64,000 nucleotides of DNA from Meandrina meandrites (lineage: Eukaryota > Cnidaria > Anthozoa > Scleractinia > Meandrinidae): NCBI GenBank assembly GCA_963693305.1, contig OY855905.1, positions 47,517,895 through 47,581,894 of the forward strand, given 5' to 3'. The notes beneath the pieces were generated by a model that worked only from the letters and a program-made list of their open reading frames with translations, did not search any database and had not been told where the DNA came from. Of this stretch, positions 1-12,000 are shown piece after piece. The position numbers and the translations under genes were made by a program. Within the stretch, counting starts at the first letter, position 1. Each line of letters starts with the position of its first letter.

Positions 1-1640
1 TTCCTCCTGGATTATCAGTGCCGGGAAGTCGTTCTCCGCTACAAAATACAGTGATTTTCAAAATTACGTTTTTTATTCACGTTTCCCACCCACAATGGTC
101 TACTGTCGCGATTTTGCTTTCCTTTTTAACACGTCCCCTGTAGAACGCGGGTTTCGCCTTGTTATTTTCGTGTTTAAATTGTTGCACGCATATCCGGTAC
201 TTATGTAATTAAATATCTAGACGTTTTGAAGCATTTAATATTCCTACAATTTTAAGCTTTTTACACCTCACTGCAAAGATCACTGAGGTGATAATGAAAA
301 AAAAAACAAGTGTTGAGAGCATATTGTTTGCGTTGAGATTTCTCGTGTTTGATTTGGGGGCGGTCCCCAGAATTGCCAGCCTATCAACAGGTCTTTACCC
401 TGTGTAAGGTGGCTTTACACAGACTACAACACCAAACTGTAATAATAGAAAAGTCGGTATATTGGTCCCACTAACAATTCATTTTGCTATAAGTTACTTG
501 TGATATCCAACACAGACTACAGAGTTTGCGCGACACAGTTTATTGACTAGCTAAACGAGACACTGGCGCTAGAGATCAATCAACTAACGCTAAGCTTAGG
601 GTGGTGTAGGAGGGGAAGCGACTACTAGTTCGGAAATGGCTAAAATTTAGAGCGATATGAAAGCCAATCGATTTACACACATAGCGGGCATGTTACGTTG
701 TGAAACCCCGTTAGAAAACGCTTTCATGGGCGACAGCGTTACAAAATGGTGTTTCCTTCTCGTGAGTGACCACTCAAAGATTCTGATTCGTATCCAACAC
801 GTAAACAAAAGTTATACTTTGTATGTTGTCCTTTAGTAGCATTTTCTTCAGTCAGGTTCAAATGAGGCCCGATGATGCTGATGGTGCAGTGGATCGATCG
901 GCGAAAGCTCAGATTTTAGTATTTAATTTTTACAATTTTTACAGTATAGAGTAGTGTAAGGCCTCATTAGAACTTGAACTTTTAAAAGTTTTACTACTTT
1001 CAGGTCACATTTATTGTAATATAACGTTGTCCAATAATGTTCATTGATAAATATTTGGAAATATACGTTCACTGGGATGATTTGCAGCTTTTAAAGGGTC
1101 CTTCTCAACCAGTGGCATTGCGGGAGTAAATAGCTTTGGCGGCCATTTTCGATTTCACTTATATCGAAAATGGCCACACAAATTCGTATCTTGTCAACTA
1201 AAAAAATATCTTAAGACTAGCGGTAAATATTCTTCACGAACTAACTTGCATCTCATTATTCAGTATTTTTCAATTAATTAGCTCTTGGGTTTCGAACATG
1301 CAGCCCTCAATTCACAACGATGATCGAAACCATTTTGTCGAATCTTGATTATAAATCTAAGAAAAACTAACTTGTATTTCAAACGCGGACAAGCAGTAAA
1401 TTCGCAGAGCTGTACCTTCACATGGATGTTAGGGTTGCCATGACGTTTTTTATGTGGACGGATCAATGGGGAAATTCTTCTGAGGGAATTTTTATTTGTT
1501 TTGGTTGGGTGACATTTGTGACCTTTTCCGAGTATTTAGGTTGGGATTTCTGAGAAATGCGCGGCTAATCTTACTGGATTTTGTTTCTATTCATGAATAA
1601 CACATATCCATGTATCTAGAGGGAAATGTTTTTAAAGTGT
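1..1640. repeat. R1 module, copy 1 (window edge)
   Basis: An unclassified non-coding module beginning near GTGCCGGGAAGTCGTTCTC. It matches 26060-27640 and, with insertions, 31264-36200 at high identity; 53660-54130 is a more diverged partial copy. No long open frame or transposon termini were seen. It is cut by the start of the window. The order R1 then R2 at the left edge implies another array unit beyond it. Confidence 0.7.
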
Positions 1641-2285
1641 AAAACTTCATCACTCTGATGCAAATTACTGACAAATTAAAATTGCTGCAAAAGCAGCTTG
1701 TGGCGTTCGTCCGAGAGAATAAATTGCTTTGCAAAACTAATAAATAAATACGAATCATTGACTTCTAAATTCTGGTTTAAAAGCATGTCCACGAGAGAGC
1801 CAGGCAGTAGGTGAGAGAGCTCAAGTCAACGATTTCGCACAAGCTTGGCACAAATGTGGGGCATGACGAGTTATCAATTGTGACAAGACATTAGGTTAAA
1901 ATATTTTATTCCCTAAAAGTTATGGGACCCCTACAAAAATGGCCATTTTACACTAATTTATGCATATTTGATTACAGTCAACTCTCGTTATAGCGGACAC
2001 GCTTGGGACTTCGTTTAGTGTCGGTATAAGCGAGAGTCCGTAATAGCAGGAGTCATTTCCAGTCAAACCTCTGTAGCCGGGGATCTGAATTTTGTCCGTA
2101 ATAGCGAGTGTCCGTAATAGCGGGGTCTCCGCAAGGCGAGAGTTGACTGTAGCTGATTTTGATTTACCAGTTACACAAGATAAAAAGTCTTCTGAAAGTA
2201 AGAGTCACTGGATCATATTAGACTTAAGGCACAATAATTGATTTAAACCGCCCGATTTGATTTCTTCTCCTCACTCAGTCTTTAG
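1641..2285. repeat. R1 distal part with a MITE inside
   Basis: This part (from the AAATTGCTGCAAAAGCAGC region to about 2180) is shared with 36205-38340 but is missing from the 26060 copy, where R1 runs straight into R2. It holds the TA-flanked MITE at 1975-2149. No gene is visible. Confidence 0.55.
1975..2149. mobile_element. TA-flanked MITE (pogo/Tc1-like ends)
   Basis: A 175-base element with inverted ends starting CAGTCAACTCTCG, flanked by TA on both sides (1973-1974 and 2150-2151). The related sequence near 38312-38330 lacks it and shows a single TA, giving an empty site. TA duplications and CAGT ends are typical of Tc1/mariner-pogo derivatives. It has no coding capacity. Confidence 0.75.
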
Positions 2286-2656
2286 TAAGGTACACATTTC
2301 GTACTGTTGGCAATAGCCTTTAATTAATGCAAAATAGCTACAAGGAGCAAGAACGCATATACATTATTCTTACATGTGTGATGAAAGCCATTATTAAACT
2401 TCAAGAAATAGTAAAAAAAATGTTTGAGAACTTCAATATTTTGTTCGTGCACAAAAGCCATTTATTTGACTCAACTTAACACAAAAACGGCACGAAATAG
2501 CCAAATAAGCACCGTTATATCGATACCGATTAATATATAGGCGAAAAAAGGCACAAATGGCATATTTTTGGAACATTTTTAGAGCTATATCATATGGTAA
2601 TGTCGTGACATCGATGTAAATACAGCAGTGAAAGATTTTCTTCACAAGTTCTATCC
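2286..2656. repeat. R2 module, copy 1
   Basis: Matches 27640-28015 and 38334-38640. A minus-strand frame of about 75 residues stays partly open in all three, but the copies are too similar for that to mean coding. The match to gene B's flank begins at 2657 (AGGCTCTAAACACT), which marks a duplication breakpoint. Confidence 0.65.
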
Positions 2657-2792
2657 AGGCTCTAAACACTTTACTATATATATGTTATATTAGATTGGTT
2701 GCTTGATTGGTTTCTTCCTCCGTCATGTCCACATAACTAGAGTATAAAAAAGTACAAACAATTTTTTAAAGCAAAATAATGGCAAAGGAGAA

Positions 2793-3021
2793 TGACACAG
2801 TGCAATCTAGAATTAGTAGAGTACTTAGCCAATCAAAACAGAGATATTATGATATGCATATAATCATTATGCATTGCAGTGCCGATGCTATCTTTGTTTT
2901 CATTCGCTAAAAGCACTCTGCTGATTCTAGATTGCACTATGTCATCGCGTCAAATCTGCAGACACTTCTACCTATGCATATACCTATGCATTTGGCGTGT
3001 AATGCTGGCCAAATGACGTCA
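2793..3021. mobile_element. Palindromic MITE, left end truncated
   Basis: Same element as 40689-40979 but lacking its outer left arm. The right end reads GCTGGCCAAATGACGTCA. It sits at the equivalent position in gene A's 3' flank, so the insertion predates the A/B duplication. Confidence 0.65.
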
Positions 3022-3181
3022 CCTGACAAGATTGCAACTAGTTTTAGTATGATAGTCATTACGAAGCAGGTAACGCAAACCTCGGCCTTGATAATTCTAG
3101 CTATCATACTCAACGTCATCTAGTGATGGTACTGGCATTCATTCAGTACGAATAGGTTACACTAAAAACCTCGATTTTAAG

Positions 3182-5634
3182 CAGGGCGCTAAAAAGGAAG
3201 GGCGGCGAAACGGCCAGAGCGCTCTTGGGCGATGCGTGATGCGGAGTAGGACTGGGTCGAGCGCGCTTCACTGCAGCAAAGTTCAAAACATGGCGGCAAG
3301 TGAGAGTCGATGGCTGGTGGAGAAAAGTGATTGCTACGCAAAAACAGTAAGACGATTCCGCGAAATTCTTTTGGAAATGAAATAACGACATGTTTCCTTA
3401 ACTGTAAGAAGTTAGAAAGACTTTGATTCTGTGAACGCAGTGTTGAATTATCATAAATAAAACCAACTTGCTCGAAATGTCTTTTGCCCTTTTTTCGAAC
3501 GCTATAAATCAAGCACCAATTTCAAGGAAAATATGGTAGCAGATGGCTCAATTTTCAAGAAGTATGTAGAGTAAGTATTGCTTTTTCATCGGTGTAAATC
3601 TCATTCTGAACTTTTTTGAACTTTTTGAGTTAGAGGCTTTGAAAGTTTATACTTTATAATACCTTGGGGTATACCACTTTTCCAGCTTCATGCTAAGCAA
3701 GCAAATGTGTAGAGGTTTCAGGCATTTACATCTAACTTTAATGAAGAATTACAATGACACTATATGACATGGTAGAGTGGTTTGTAGAAATGTGCACTCA
3801 TTACTAAACAAGGTTGCAAATTTTCCTTGTTTACAGTTTTACATTAATGAGTTTTATTTTTTTATGCTCATCAATGCTCTGCAAATGCAACAAAACAGAC
3901 CAAACCCCTACAGGGTACTAACAATAGTTTATTCCATAACACCAAGGTAGCCGTGTCAACAATTACAATTACCATCTTTTTCACCATCTTTTTGAATGCT
4001 GAATGACAAAAATTATATAACAACAAGACCAAGTCAACTCTGACTGACTTGAATCATGCAGCTAATGATCATATTAAAACGATACAGATAACAAATATTA
4101 TTGTTAATGTATAAAAGGCACGTGGATAAAACATACATATGTTGACAACCTTCCCTGTCATATGATACAAAAAAGCTGAGAGTATGAGTACATCTTAAAA
4201 ATCACAATCGGCATAAACCAGAAACCCATCACATGAGTTTTTGTACAAACAGTTCATATTTATTGAGATATTGTTTTTTTTTTGGTCACACTGTACTAGT
4301 ACTAATGGGCCAGGGATGGCTTGGATAGAGAATAACTGAAATGTTCAGAGTTACAGGTAAAGCTGAAACCTTTCTAGAGGGAAAAAGGGATATATTTTGG
4401 AAACCAATCTGAAAACCAATGGAATGTTAATTCAGAGTTAAACAGCTGTGTATCTTTTTTAACAAAGCCTACATCACTTGGGAAACAAGATACCCAAAAG
4501 AAAAGTCTGTGCCATGACCTTCCATTATCTATGGGAAGGAGATGGTGGGAAAATGGGGGTACTTGAATTTTTAGCCACTGCAAAAGGGGGCTACTGATGT
4601 AATTTGTCATGGAGGACGAGGCCATGAAGTCTTAAAGAGATGATACAAAAGCATAACTATGGTATTTACCATTAAGAACTAGGCCCCAGATTTCATGGTT
4701 ATGCTCCCTGTGATTTTTCTAGGAGCACAGAGTTACACAGTATTTAGGTGTAGTCATGCATGGATTATGATTTATAATTATAATAATTTCTGTACAGTGT
4801 TTTGCACTGGTCTGTTTGGTTGCTCATGCAATGCATTGTTATACCATTTAGTGATTGAAATTCCTCACCTCCAAGAAATAGACCAAATAACTGATAAAAC
4901 CTTAGATATTGTTTGACATTGGGAAGGCAATAGCAGCCCTGTCTTTTACCAAACCATTTTCTACAAACTATGCACTCTTCCATGCCATATAAAGTGTCAT
5001 TGTTAATTCTTCAAGGGAGGTTCTGATGTTCAATAAAATTTGATGTGAATGCCTGAAAGCTAGACACATTCGTTTGCTTAGAATCCAGTACCTTGGAAGC
5101 TTGAAAAGTGGTATAGCTCAAGGTATACCTATTGTCATAATAGCAATATTAAAAGCACTAACAGTATAAACTTTCAAAGCCTGTAACTCAAAAAGTTCAA
5201 AAAAGTTCAGAATGAGATTTACACCGATGAAAAAGCAATACCTACTCTACTTACTGCTTGAAAATTGAGCCATCTGATACCATATTTTCCTTGAAATTGG
5301 TGCTTGATTTATAGCGTTCGAAAAAAGGGCAAAAGACATTTCGAGCAAGTTGGTTTTATTTATGATAATTCAACACTGCGTTCACAGAATCAAAGTCTCT
5401 CTAACTTCTTACAGTTAAGGAAACATGTCGTTATTTCATTTCCAAAAGAATTTCGCGGAATCGTCTTACTGTTTTTGCGTAGCAATCACTTTTCTCCACC
5501 AGCCATCGACTCTCACTTGCCGCCATGTTTTGAACTTTGCTGCAGTGAAGCGCGCTCGACCCAGTCCTACTCCGCATCACGCATCGCCCAAGAGCGCTCT
5601 GGCCGTTTCGCCGCCCTTCCTTTTTAGCGCCCTG
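3182..5634. mobile_element. hAT-like foldback element, non-autonomous
   Basis: The element starts CAGGGCGCTAAAAAGG and ends with its complement. It has near-perfect inverted arms of about 500 bases (3182-3700 and 5100-5634) and an exact 8-bp target duplication ATTTTAAG at 3174-3181 and 5635-5642. An 8-bp duplication with CAGGG ends fits the hAT superfamily. No transposase frame is seen in the 1.4-kb core. Copy B lacks it, so it arrived after the duplication or was lost from B. Confidence 0.8.
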
Positions 5635-5642
5635 ATTTTAAG

Positions 5643-5897
5643 CGATGAAAATTTAAGAACATATTCTCGACATTAAATAATAAAATCCGTTTCACTCATC
5701 CAACAAGTTTAAGGCGGCCTTTTCATGACACGTTGCTTGTACTATTCTTGATTGCTAACAGACATTTATAATTAAGGGCAGAGAACGCGCATCATGACGT
5801 CATTTGACGAAGCATTACAATCAGTTCACTCAGCATATTTCATTCAACGATAGTCTCTTTGAGCGACTGCTAAATAGAAAGTAAATAATTGCTTACC
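5643..5897. other. Gene A 3' flank
   Basis: From about 5833 to the stop this matches gene B's flank. The rest is unique. No clear AATAAA on the minus strand was seen, so the 3' end of the transcript is not placed. Confidence 0.3.
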
Positions 5898-6025
5898 TTA
5901 AGAGCAAAGTTTACATGACATTGGACAGTATATTGCCGCAAAGTCAGGATGTGACCAACAAAAGTCTTCAGATGCTTTCTCTTGACAATCACGTGCGTGG
6001 TCAGGCTCGTCACTGCATGTTGATT
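5898..6025 (-). CDS. Gene A exon 8: C-terminal ShK domain and stop
   Basis: The last coding exon starts after the acceptor TCTGTTAAG and ends at TAA 5898-5900. It encodes about 42 residues with six cysteines at 489, 499, 508, 519, 523 and 526, the spacing of a ShK (SXC) domain. It includes the DC, FC, YCP and CKLC elements normal for the family. ShK domains cap many secreted cnidarian and nematode enzymes and matrix proteins, so its presence alone does not make this a toxin. A strong donor-like GTAAGC lies one base after the stop, leaving a 3' UTR intron possible. Confidence 0.9.
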
Positions 6026-9000
6026 CTTAACAGAGAAAAAAGAGGACAGACGTATTTATATATAACTTATCTCACGATATTTCCATGCATGTTTTTTTTT
6101 ATTTCTCGCGGTATTCAAGTGCGTTGTTTGTTCGTAAAATAACTTTTTAGTCCATTAACCTTGGTAAGCTGTGCTTATTCTCGTACCATTATCAGACCAC
6201 ATTGAAATCAACACCTTTTGAATCTTTTAAGCTTCCAAAACCTTTGCTGTAAACAGGGTGTACAACGTAGGTTAGGTAAGGTCATAACTTTCATCGGTTA
6301 AGAAGAAAGTTCAAGAAGTTCTCCCGTAATAGACAGTTTCATGTTAGTAGTTCAACCGGCTTCATTTCAGGTTAACAGTAAATGGTTCCCCGTTTGCACG
6401 CCAAAGCACAAATTTTAAGGAACATTGTTTTTTTTTCCTCTCCAAGGGCCTTTAGGTAAGTATTACTCTCGGGTCGTATGGACACTCAATCATCCGTCTA
6501 AATGGAAAATCAGAGAAAACATAGAATACAAATTTACATACCTGCTGGAATGTCAACCTCTGGAAGAGCTGAAAATGCAAACAAGGAAAGATGAGTACAG
6601 CAAACCCAAATAAAACGAAGTTTTCACATGGTTAGAAATTTCCCGGCGTTATAATTGCCTTAGTCACACGACTGACTCACTTTTTACTGAATATTCACTT
6701 GCCTATTAAATGAGACACGACAGTGCAATATTTTGTCGTCAACTTTAATTTTTACTTTGTACACACATGGTTGTCTCTTTCGGAGCCTGGTTGCATCGCT
6801 GTCGGTGATTAACTCCTGTTTCAGTTGCGTGAAGCTGCTGAAACTATTGCTACTCCAACGGATGAGGTGCTACTTCGTCACTGGTGACACTCGTAATTTT
6901 TCCAGGCTTCGCAAGTCATTTATAAATCGACTTAGTGGCTAGGTGCAACATCTTTCTTGCAAAGTTTCTAGCCAAAGAACACGGTACCCTGACCATAAGC
7001 ATTTATGTTTGCCCACCAAGACAACATGATGCGTGAAACATGCACGTTTCTAAGATTAATTACAAGTGCAGGATATGAAGTTGTTCAGTGCAGTGAAGCA
7101 TGACAGTTTCAACGTTTTTACGTTTATACTGGGCCAAGTTAAAGCTGGCACGTTGATTCCACATTCACTGAGCTACGTTCATAACGTACATATATACGTA
7201 GAGATTGCTAGAAGAATTTTGATTTTATACTTACTGCAGCCATGTTGGTTAAGATCGTCAAGTATTCGCTGTAAGTATACTTGGATGTTTTTAGCATTTA
7301 CAACATCCTGGTCACGGTCTGTCATCAGTCTTAGCCTACGTTCATTCTTTCCAGCACCAACGCCTACAGCTAGCACACGAACCCCCGCGTTACGTAATGG
7401 TTTGGATGTTTGTTTCATGCCTCTAGCTCCGCTGGACTGTACGCCATCAGTAAGTATTATAGCAATCTTATATACGTCCTGCCTGGCATCTGGTAAGACC
7501 TGATTGACTGCACGGTTCAGGGCTTTGTCAATTCGTGTTCGGCCGCCCATTTTCGGTAGTTGCTGCACAGCATCATGAAACTTCTGCACCGTGTCATATT
7601 GTCCAAACTGGGCTTCCAAATGGGCCGTGGAACTGAACGCAACCATTGCTGCTCGATTTCTACTTGATGCTAGATCCAAAGTCATCACTAGTTTCTTAAC
7701 TACGTCTTTCGTGTTCTGAAATTCTTTTATACTACCTGAAGAGTCCACGATAAATGTCACATCGGTTGGACACGTCGGTATATGCAAAACTGAAATATAA
7801 GAAAGTTATAATCAGAAGCCTTTTATTTTGAATTCGGGGCTGGATGATTTACTAAATGATGTTTTTCTATTTCATTCTCGCTTGGAATTGCTAATACGCC
7901 AATAAAGGAATGTTGACCAATTTTCGTTACCAGTTTTCTGAGAACACTGTCTAAGTATTAATTTTCAGACAGCCGCTGCGATTTTGCATTGACCGCGAAG
8001 GTAACCTGGATATGTTTATCCATGGGCACAATAATAAGAGAAATACCTCAAGCATTTACTAAAAGCCAACCCAACAGGAGCTAACAGGAGATACTGATTT
8101 GCTCTTTTTGCAATAAATGAGATCATACTTCCCCTTCAAAGAAATAAGTCTCGCAGCAGGGTAAAGCACAAACTTAAGCGTTTTAAGTAAATGTTTAGGT
8201 ATTCCCACTCAGTGGAGACGAACTTCCTAAGATGATGCCGGTGTTAGTCTTGCATCGACCATTTTTTACAATCGGAGCTAGGCATTGTTTTGGAATTTTC
8301 CCAATAGAACCATGATTTTGATAAAACTTGTACTAGAAAACAAAAAAAAAGGATTTGTAACCGCCCGCACCCCTTCTTTCTCAAGACCATTCTCTACCGA
8401 ACCCTTCGGACTAGCGTTGTTCTATCCTAGGGAAAGCAAGTAAACGATTACTTGAATGTGTGTTGACTTACTGGGGCATTTTCGTTCATTGCACGAAACT
8501 TTCTTTACGGCAGGTCCCCATCTGCTGCAATTTTTTCCACCGTTAGAAGGCGGCGGATTGCTACAGGTCCTTGTTAATATCTGTATTCCAACGCCACACG
8601 TCACACTGCACTTAGACGCCGAAGACCAATCGGTGTAGTTTCCGTCTATAGGATCTAAAAGAAGGGAAATAGCACGTATTGTAAATATTGATTCATCTAG
8701 AAGGGAAAGTAGAATCTTAAAGATAAAGATTAATAAATTTCCCACGTGCTGGGCATCCTAGATTTTACGAAGAGGAAGAGTTACTACAGTAAGTTAACGT
8801 TCTCCCCTTTTTGGCTGCGATCTACTTATCTGTTTGTTTGTTGGGTAAATTCTTAAATTAGCCATAGTATAAAGGTTTTCTTTTTTTGCAACAATCCCAC
8901 AACTCACCACACACGGACTCTGTGAACTGTTTATAAAAATTCTTGGACAACTCTTCCCAATTGCTATGGAGGAACACTTTGCCTTTTTGACCAGCTGTCT

Positions 9001-12000
9001 CTTTCATTTTATCCTCTTTCTTCGTCGCACCTGGGCCGATTCCAATAACCGTGATACTGACATGTTTAGCCTACGTAAAAGAAGCGGAACAACCATTTCA
9101 GGAGATACAATAATTTCAAATGCAATATCGGGGTCATTTTAATAATCCTGACCTATTACTACAAATATAAGTTAAAGGGGCTTTATCACGGATTTGAACA
9201 GATTTTCTAACAGCCAAAAATATATGCTCCTGACATAGAAAATGTAAAAATATAGGTCCATTTTTATTAAAAATTGCTATTGAAACTATTAAAAAGAGCG
9301 TTAGGCTGTGGATGGCTAGGATGGAAATGGATTACAACTTGAAAAATTGAACCAATTCAATTAGCCGGCCATGGTAAGCCGGATTTTTTTTAGCTCCCAT
9401 GAGTCTTCTGTAGGTCAGTAATGCTTAAACTGTGAACAGGGTTATGCCTTTCTTGCATGAGAGTGTTGATTAAAGCGTTTTCTTTACAACTTAAACATGG
9501 AAAATTTAACCACTTCTAAGGTTCAAACATACGACCACACGACTGCAAGTATATGCACGATTACTTTCCCATCATGATTGCGCCGTCAACTTAATTATAA
9601 GTTGATGCTAACAAAATTATGGACCAACCCCACTGCTGCTTAAACGCTGGAAACGCCGTAATTACTGGTAATAAGACCATTAGCAAAACTACATAAAGAC
9701 ATAAAACGAACAAAAATGTTCAGGTCTTTGTCAACTTAGGGTTGACTTCATAAATTTCAATTAGCCGGCCATGGTATACGGTATAAATATTGGTCACAAT
9801 TCAGTTCAGGGTTAGTTTTACGTGGAAAATTTGCGATATGTTGAGACTAACTATCGCGGGTGTTCTACAGATATGCAAAACATATAAAATCAAATAGAAG
9901 TACCTCCAGTGCTTCTGTCAACTTTGAAAGTGGAATTTCTGGTTCCTTATCCCACTCCGAAATATATGGTATTCCATCAGTAAAGATTAGCATAACATTT
10001 CTTGCAGATGGTCTGTCTCCTCCTTGGTTGGTAAACAACTTGGTCAACGCCAGATTCTTAGCCATATCTGTACGAGTTCCCTCTCTTTCTGAAGAGTTTT
10101 TCAATGCATCAGCCACGCTACTCTTCAAGTTTGTTGCATTGTAGTAATCCGTGTTTGAAAAGTTGTTGTGGACTGTTGCACGATCACCAAACGTGACAAG
10201 ACCAAAGTGATTGCCAGCTGCAGACACGCCAAGTTTATCCACCAACTCGTTAACGGTGTCTCGCAGCTGACGGCTATCTTGGGGTTTCATACTTTGAGAT
10301 ATATCAGCTAGAATGGCAATATCCATGACCTGCTTACATTCATCTAAATTAAATAAGAAATCAATATTATTTGAGTGTACTTTTCATGCCTCCAGGTGAT
10401 ATTTGGGTTTAAGCTTAACTCGGCAAACTCACACACTAACAATAAAAACTTCTTTTTGCAACAGAAAAAACTCGTCAGAATATTCCGAAACGTTTCCGTA
10501 TTTCATCCGTGAACGTAACGAATATACATTGAAATTCCCATTAAAATAGAATTTCGTGAACTGCACTTTTGTTGACATACAGCGCACTACACAAAATCGG
10601 CAAATTGTAAATACTCTTTTGATCTTCGACAATAACAACAGTTCGGCAAAAGTTAACTTTTAGCTAATAGCAAAGGAAACTAATGAAATTAATTTTTCAT
10701 ATATGTGTACCAAATCCTTTTTGATCGCGAGCTGAACAAATACGCCCACTACAAGTATTTCATGTAATTTATTACCTTCGTTCGAGTCTCTCCGCGTTAA
10801 CCCTGCAATGCAAAATAGCGTGTCAATAGCGCGCATTATCCTGGCAGTCAGTCAACAGCAAAAAGAGAAAGTTGAATCATCAGAAGACAAGCCTGAAGGA
10901 TTTAAGAACCGTTCTCTGAGAAAGTGAAGCAAAGTTGGAAATGAAAGTTATTAACCCTCCTTAATTTTTTGTGTGGAGGTAGGTCACATGGGGGGATGAA
11001 CAAAAACGACCATATTTTGATTGGCAGATGTATTGTTTCCATGGTAACCGCACTTGGTCACGCAAGCCTCAGGTTCATGTTTTGAGCTAAAATTTCACTC
11101 TCAAAAAGTAAAAATATAAGAGGCTAGTTCTCGGGTAAATGTAAACCAAATCAAATGAAATTCCAGCAGAAAGTAGAGTCATTCTTCTAGTTTATATAAA
11201 TTATTGTATAAGTATTTTGAGGTTTATGAACAAGGAAAAAATTGACGCTGTGTAATAAAGCCTGTCGGCCATTTGGACAAGCGGCAAAATCAAGCAAAAC
11301 CAATTTCGTTATTTTTCCCAAAGTACTCACTTTCTTGTAACCAAATTAGCAGCAGAGCTAATATGGATAATGTAGTTTCGAAATATTATAACATCTTTTT
11401 GGGGAACGTTATATTTTGTCCATAGGCATTCAAGACATACAAGGCAAATTGCAAAAAATTGCAAGATTGGCCATTTTGAGGGCCTCGCTATTTGGCCTAA
11501 AACGGCTTAAGAGAGATGAATTCAGCTTGAAAATAATTTTATATCACCTGGTCTGTTACGTAAATGTGATTAATAACGTTTTGGTCAGCGAATTTGGTAA
11601 AATTTAAATTAATACAAAAGCCTACCTTCAAGACGATTTGTTGTGTGAGACTCGCCTTCGCTCCCTCCATTTTCTTGACCAAATTAAGCACAGACACTAG
11701 CGGAAAGGCCAAATCTAACAGTTTCCCACATCAAAATCCATTTTCCTACATTTCAGACTACAAATGATGATACATTAATCCGCATACTTGATAAACAACA
11801 GTTCGACGCCATGTCAAAACACATCCGTAACTTTGTGATTTCTTCCGTCGAGTGCCAAACCTCTTCAGTACAATTCATCCGGAAAGGTAGATAAATGATC
11901 ACTGCATTAAGCAAATGAATGCCTGTGAACATTACAGAGTAATGTCAGTGATGCATTTGGCAGAAATCGAGTCGCGCGTTCGAAAGCCAGAATGTTGAAT

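Noticed and set aside
2433..2669. Conserved minus-strand frame in the R2 modules (also 27786-28031 and 38409-38684)
   Set aside because: Copies are nearly identical DNA, so openness is not evidence of selection. There is no motif or splice context.
3189..3512. Repeated 107-codon frame (also 5304-5627)
   Set aside because: It lies in the inverted arms of the hAT-like element, so its recurrence follows from the palindrome.
5898..6025. Stand-alone ShK toxin gene
   Set aside because: The ShK exon joins in phase to the linker and VWA exons and has no signal peptide of its own.
7066..7503. 145-codon plus-strand frame
   Set aside because: Antisense shadow of the VWA 2 exon of gene A.
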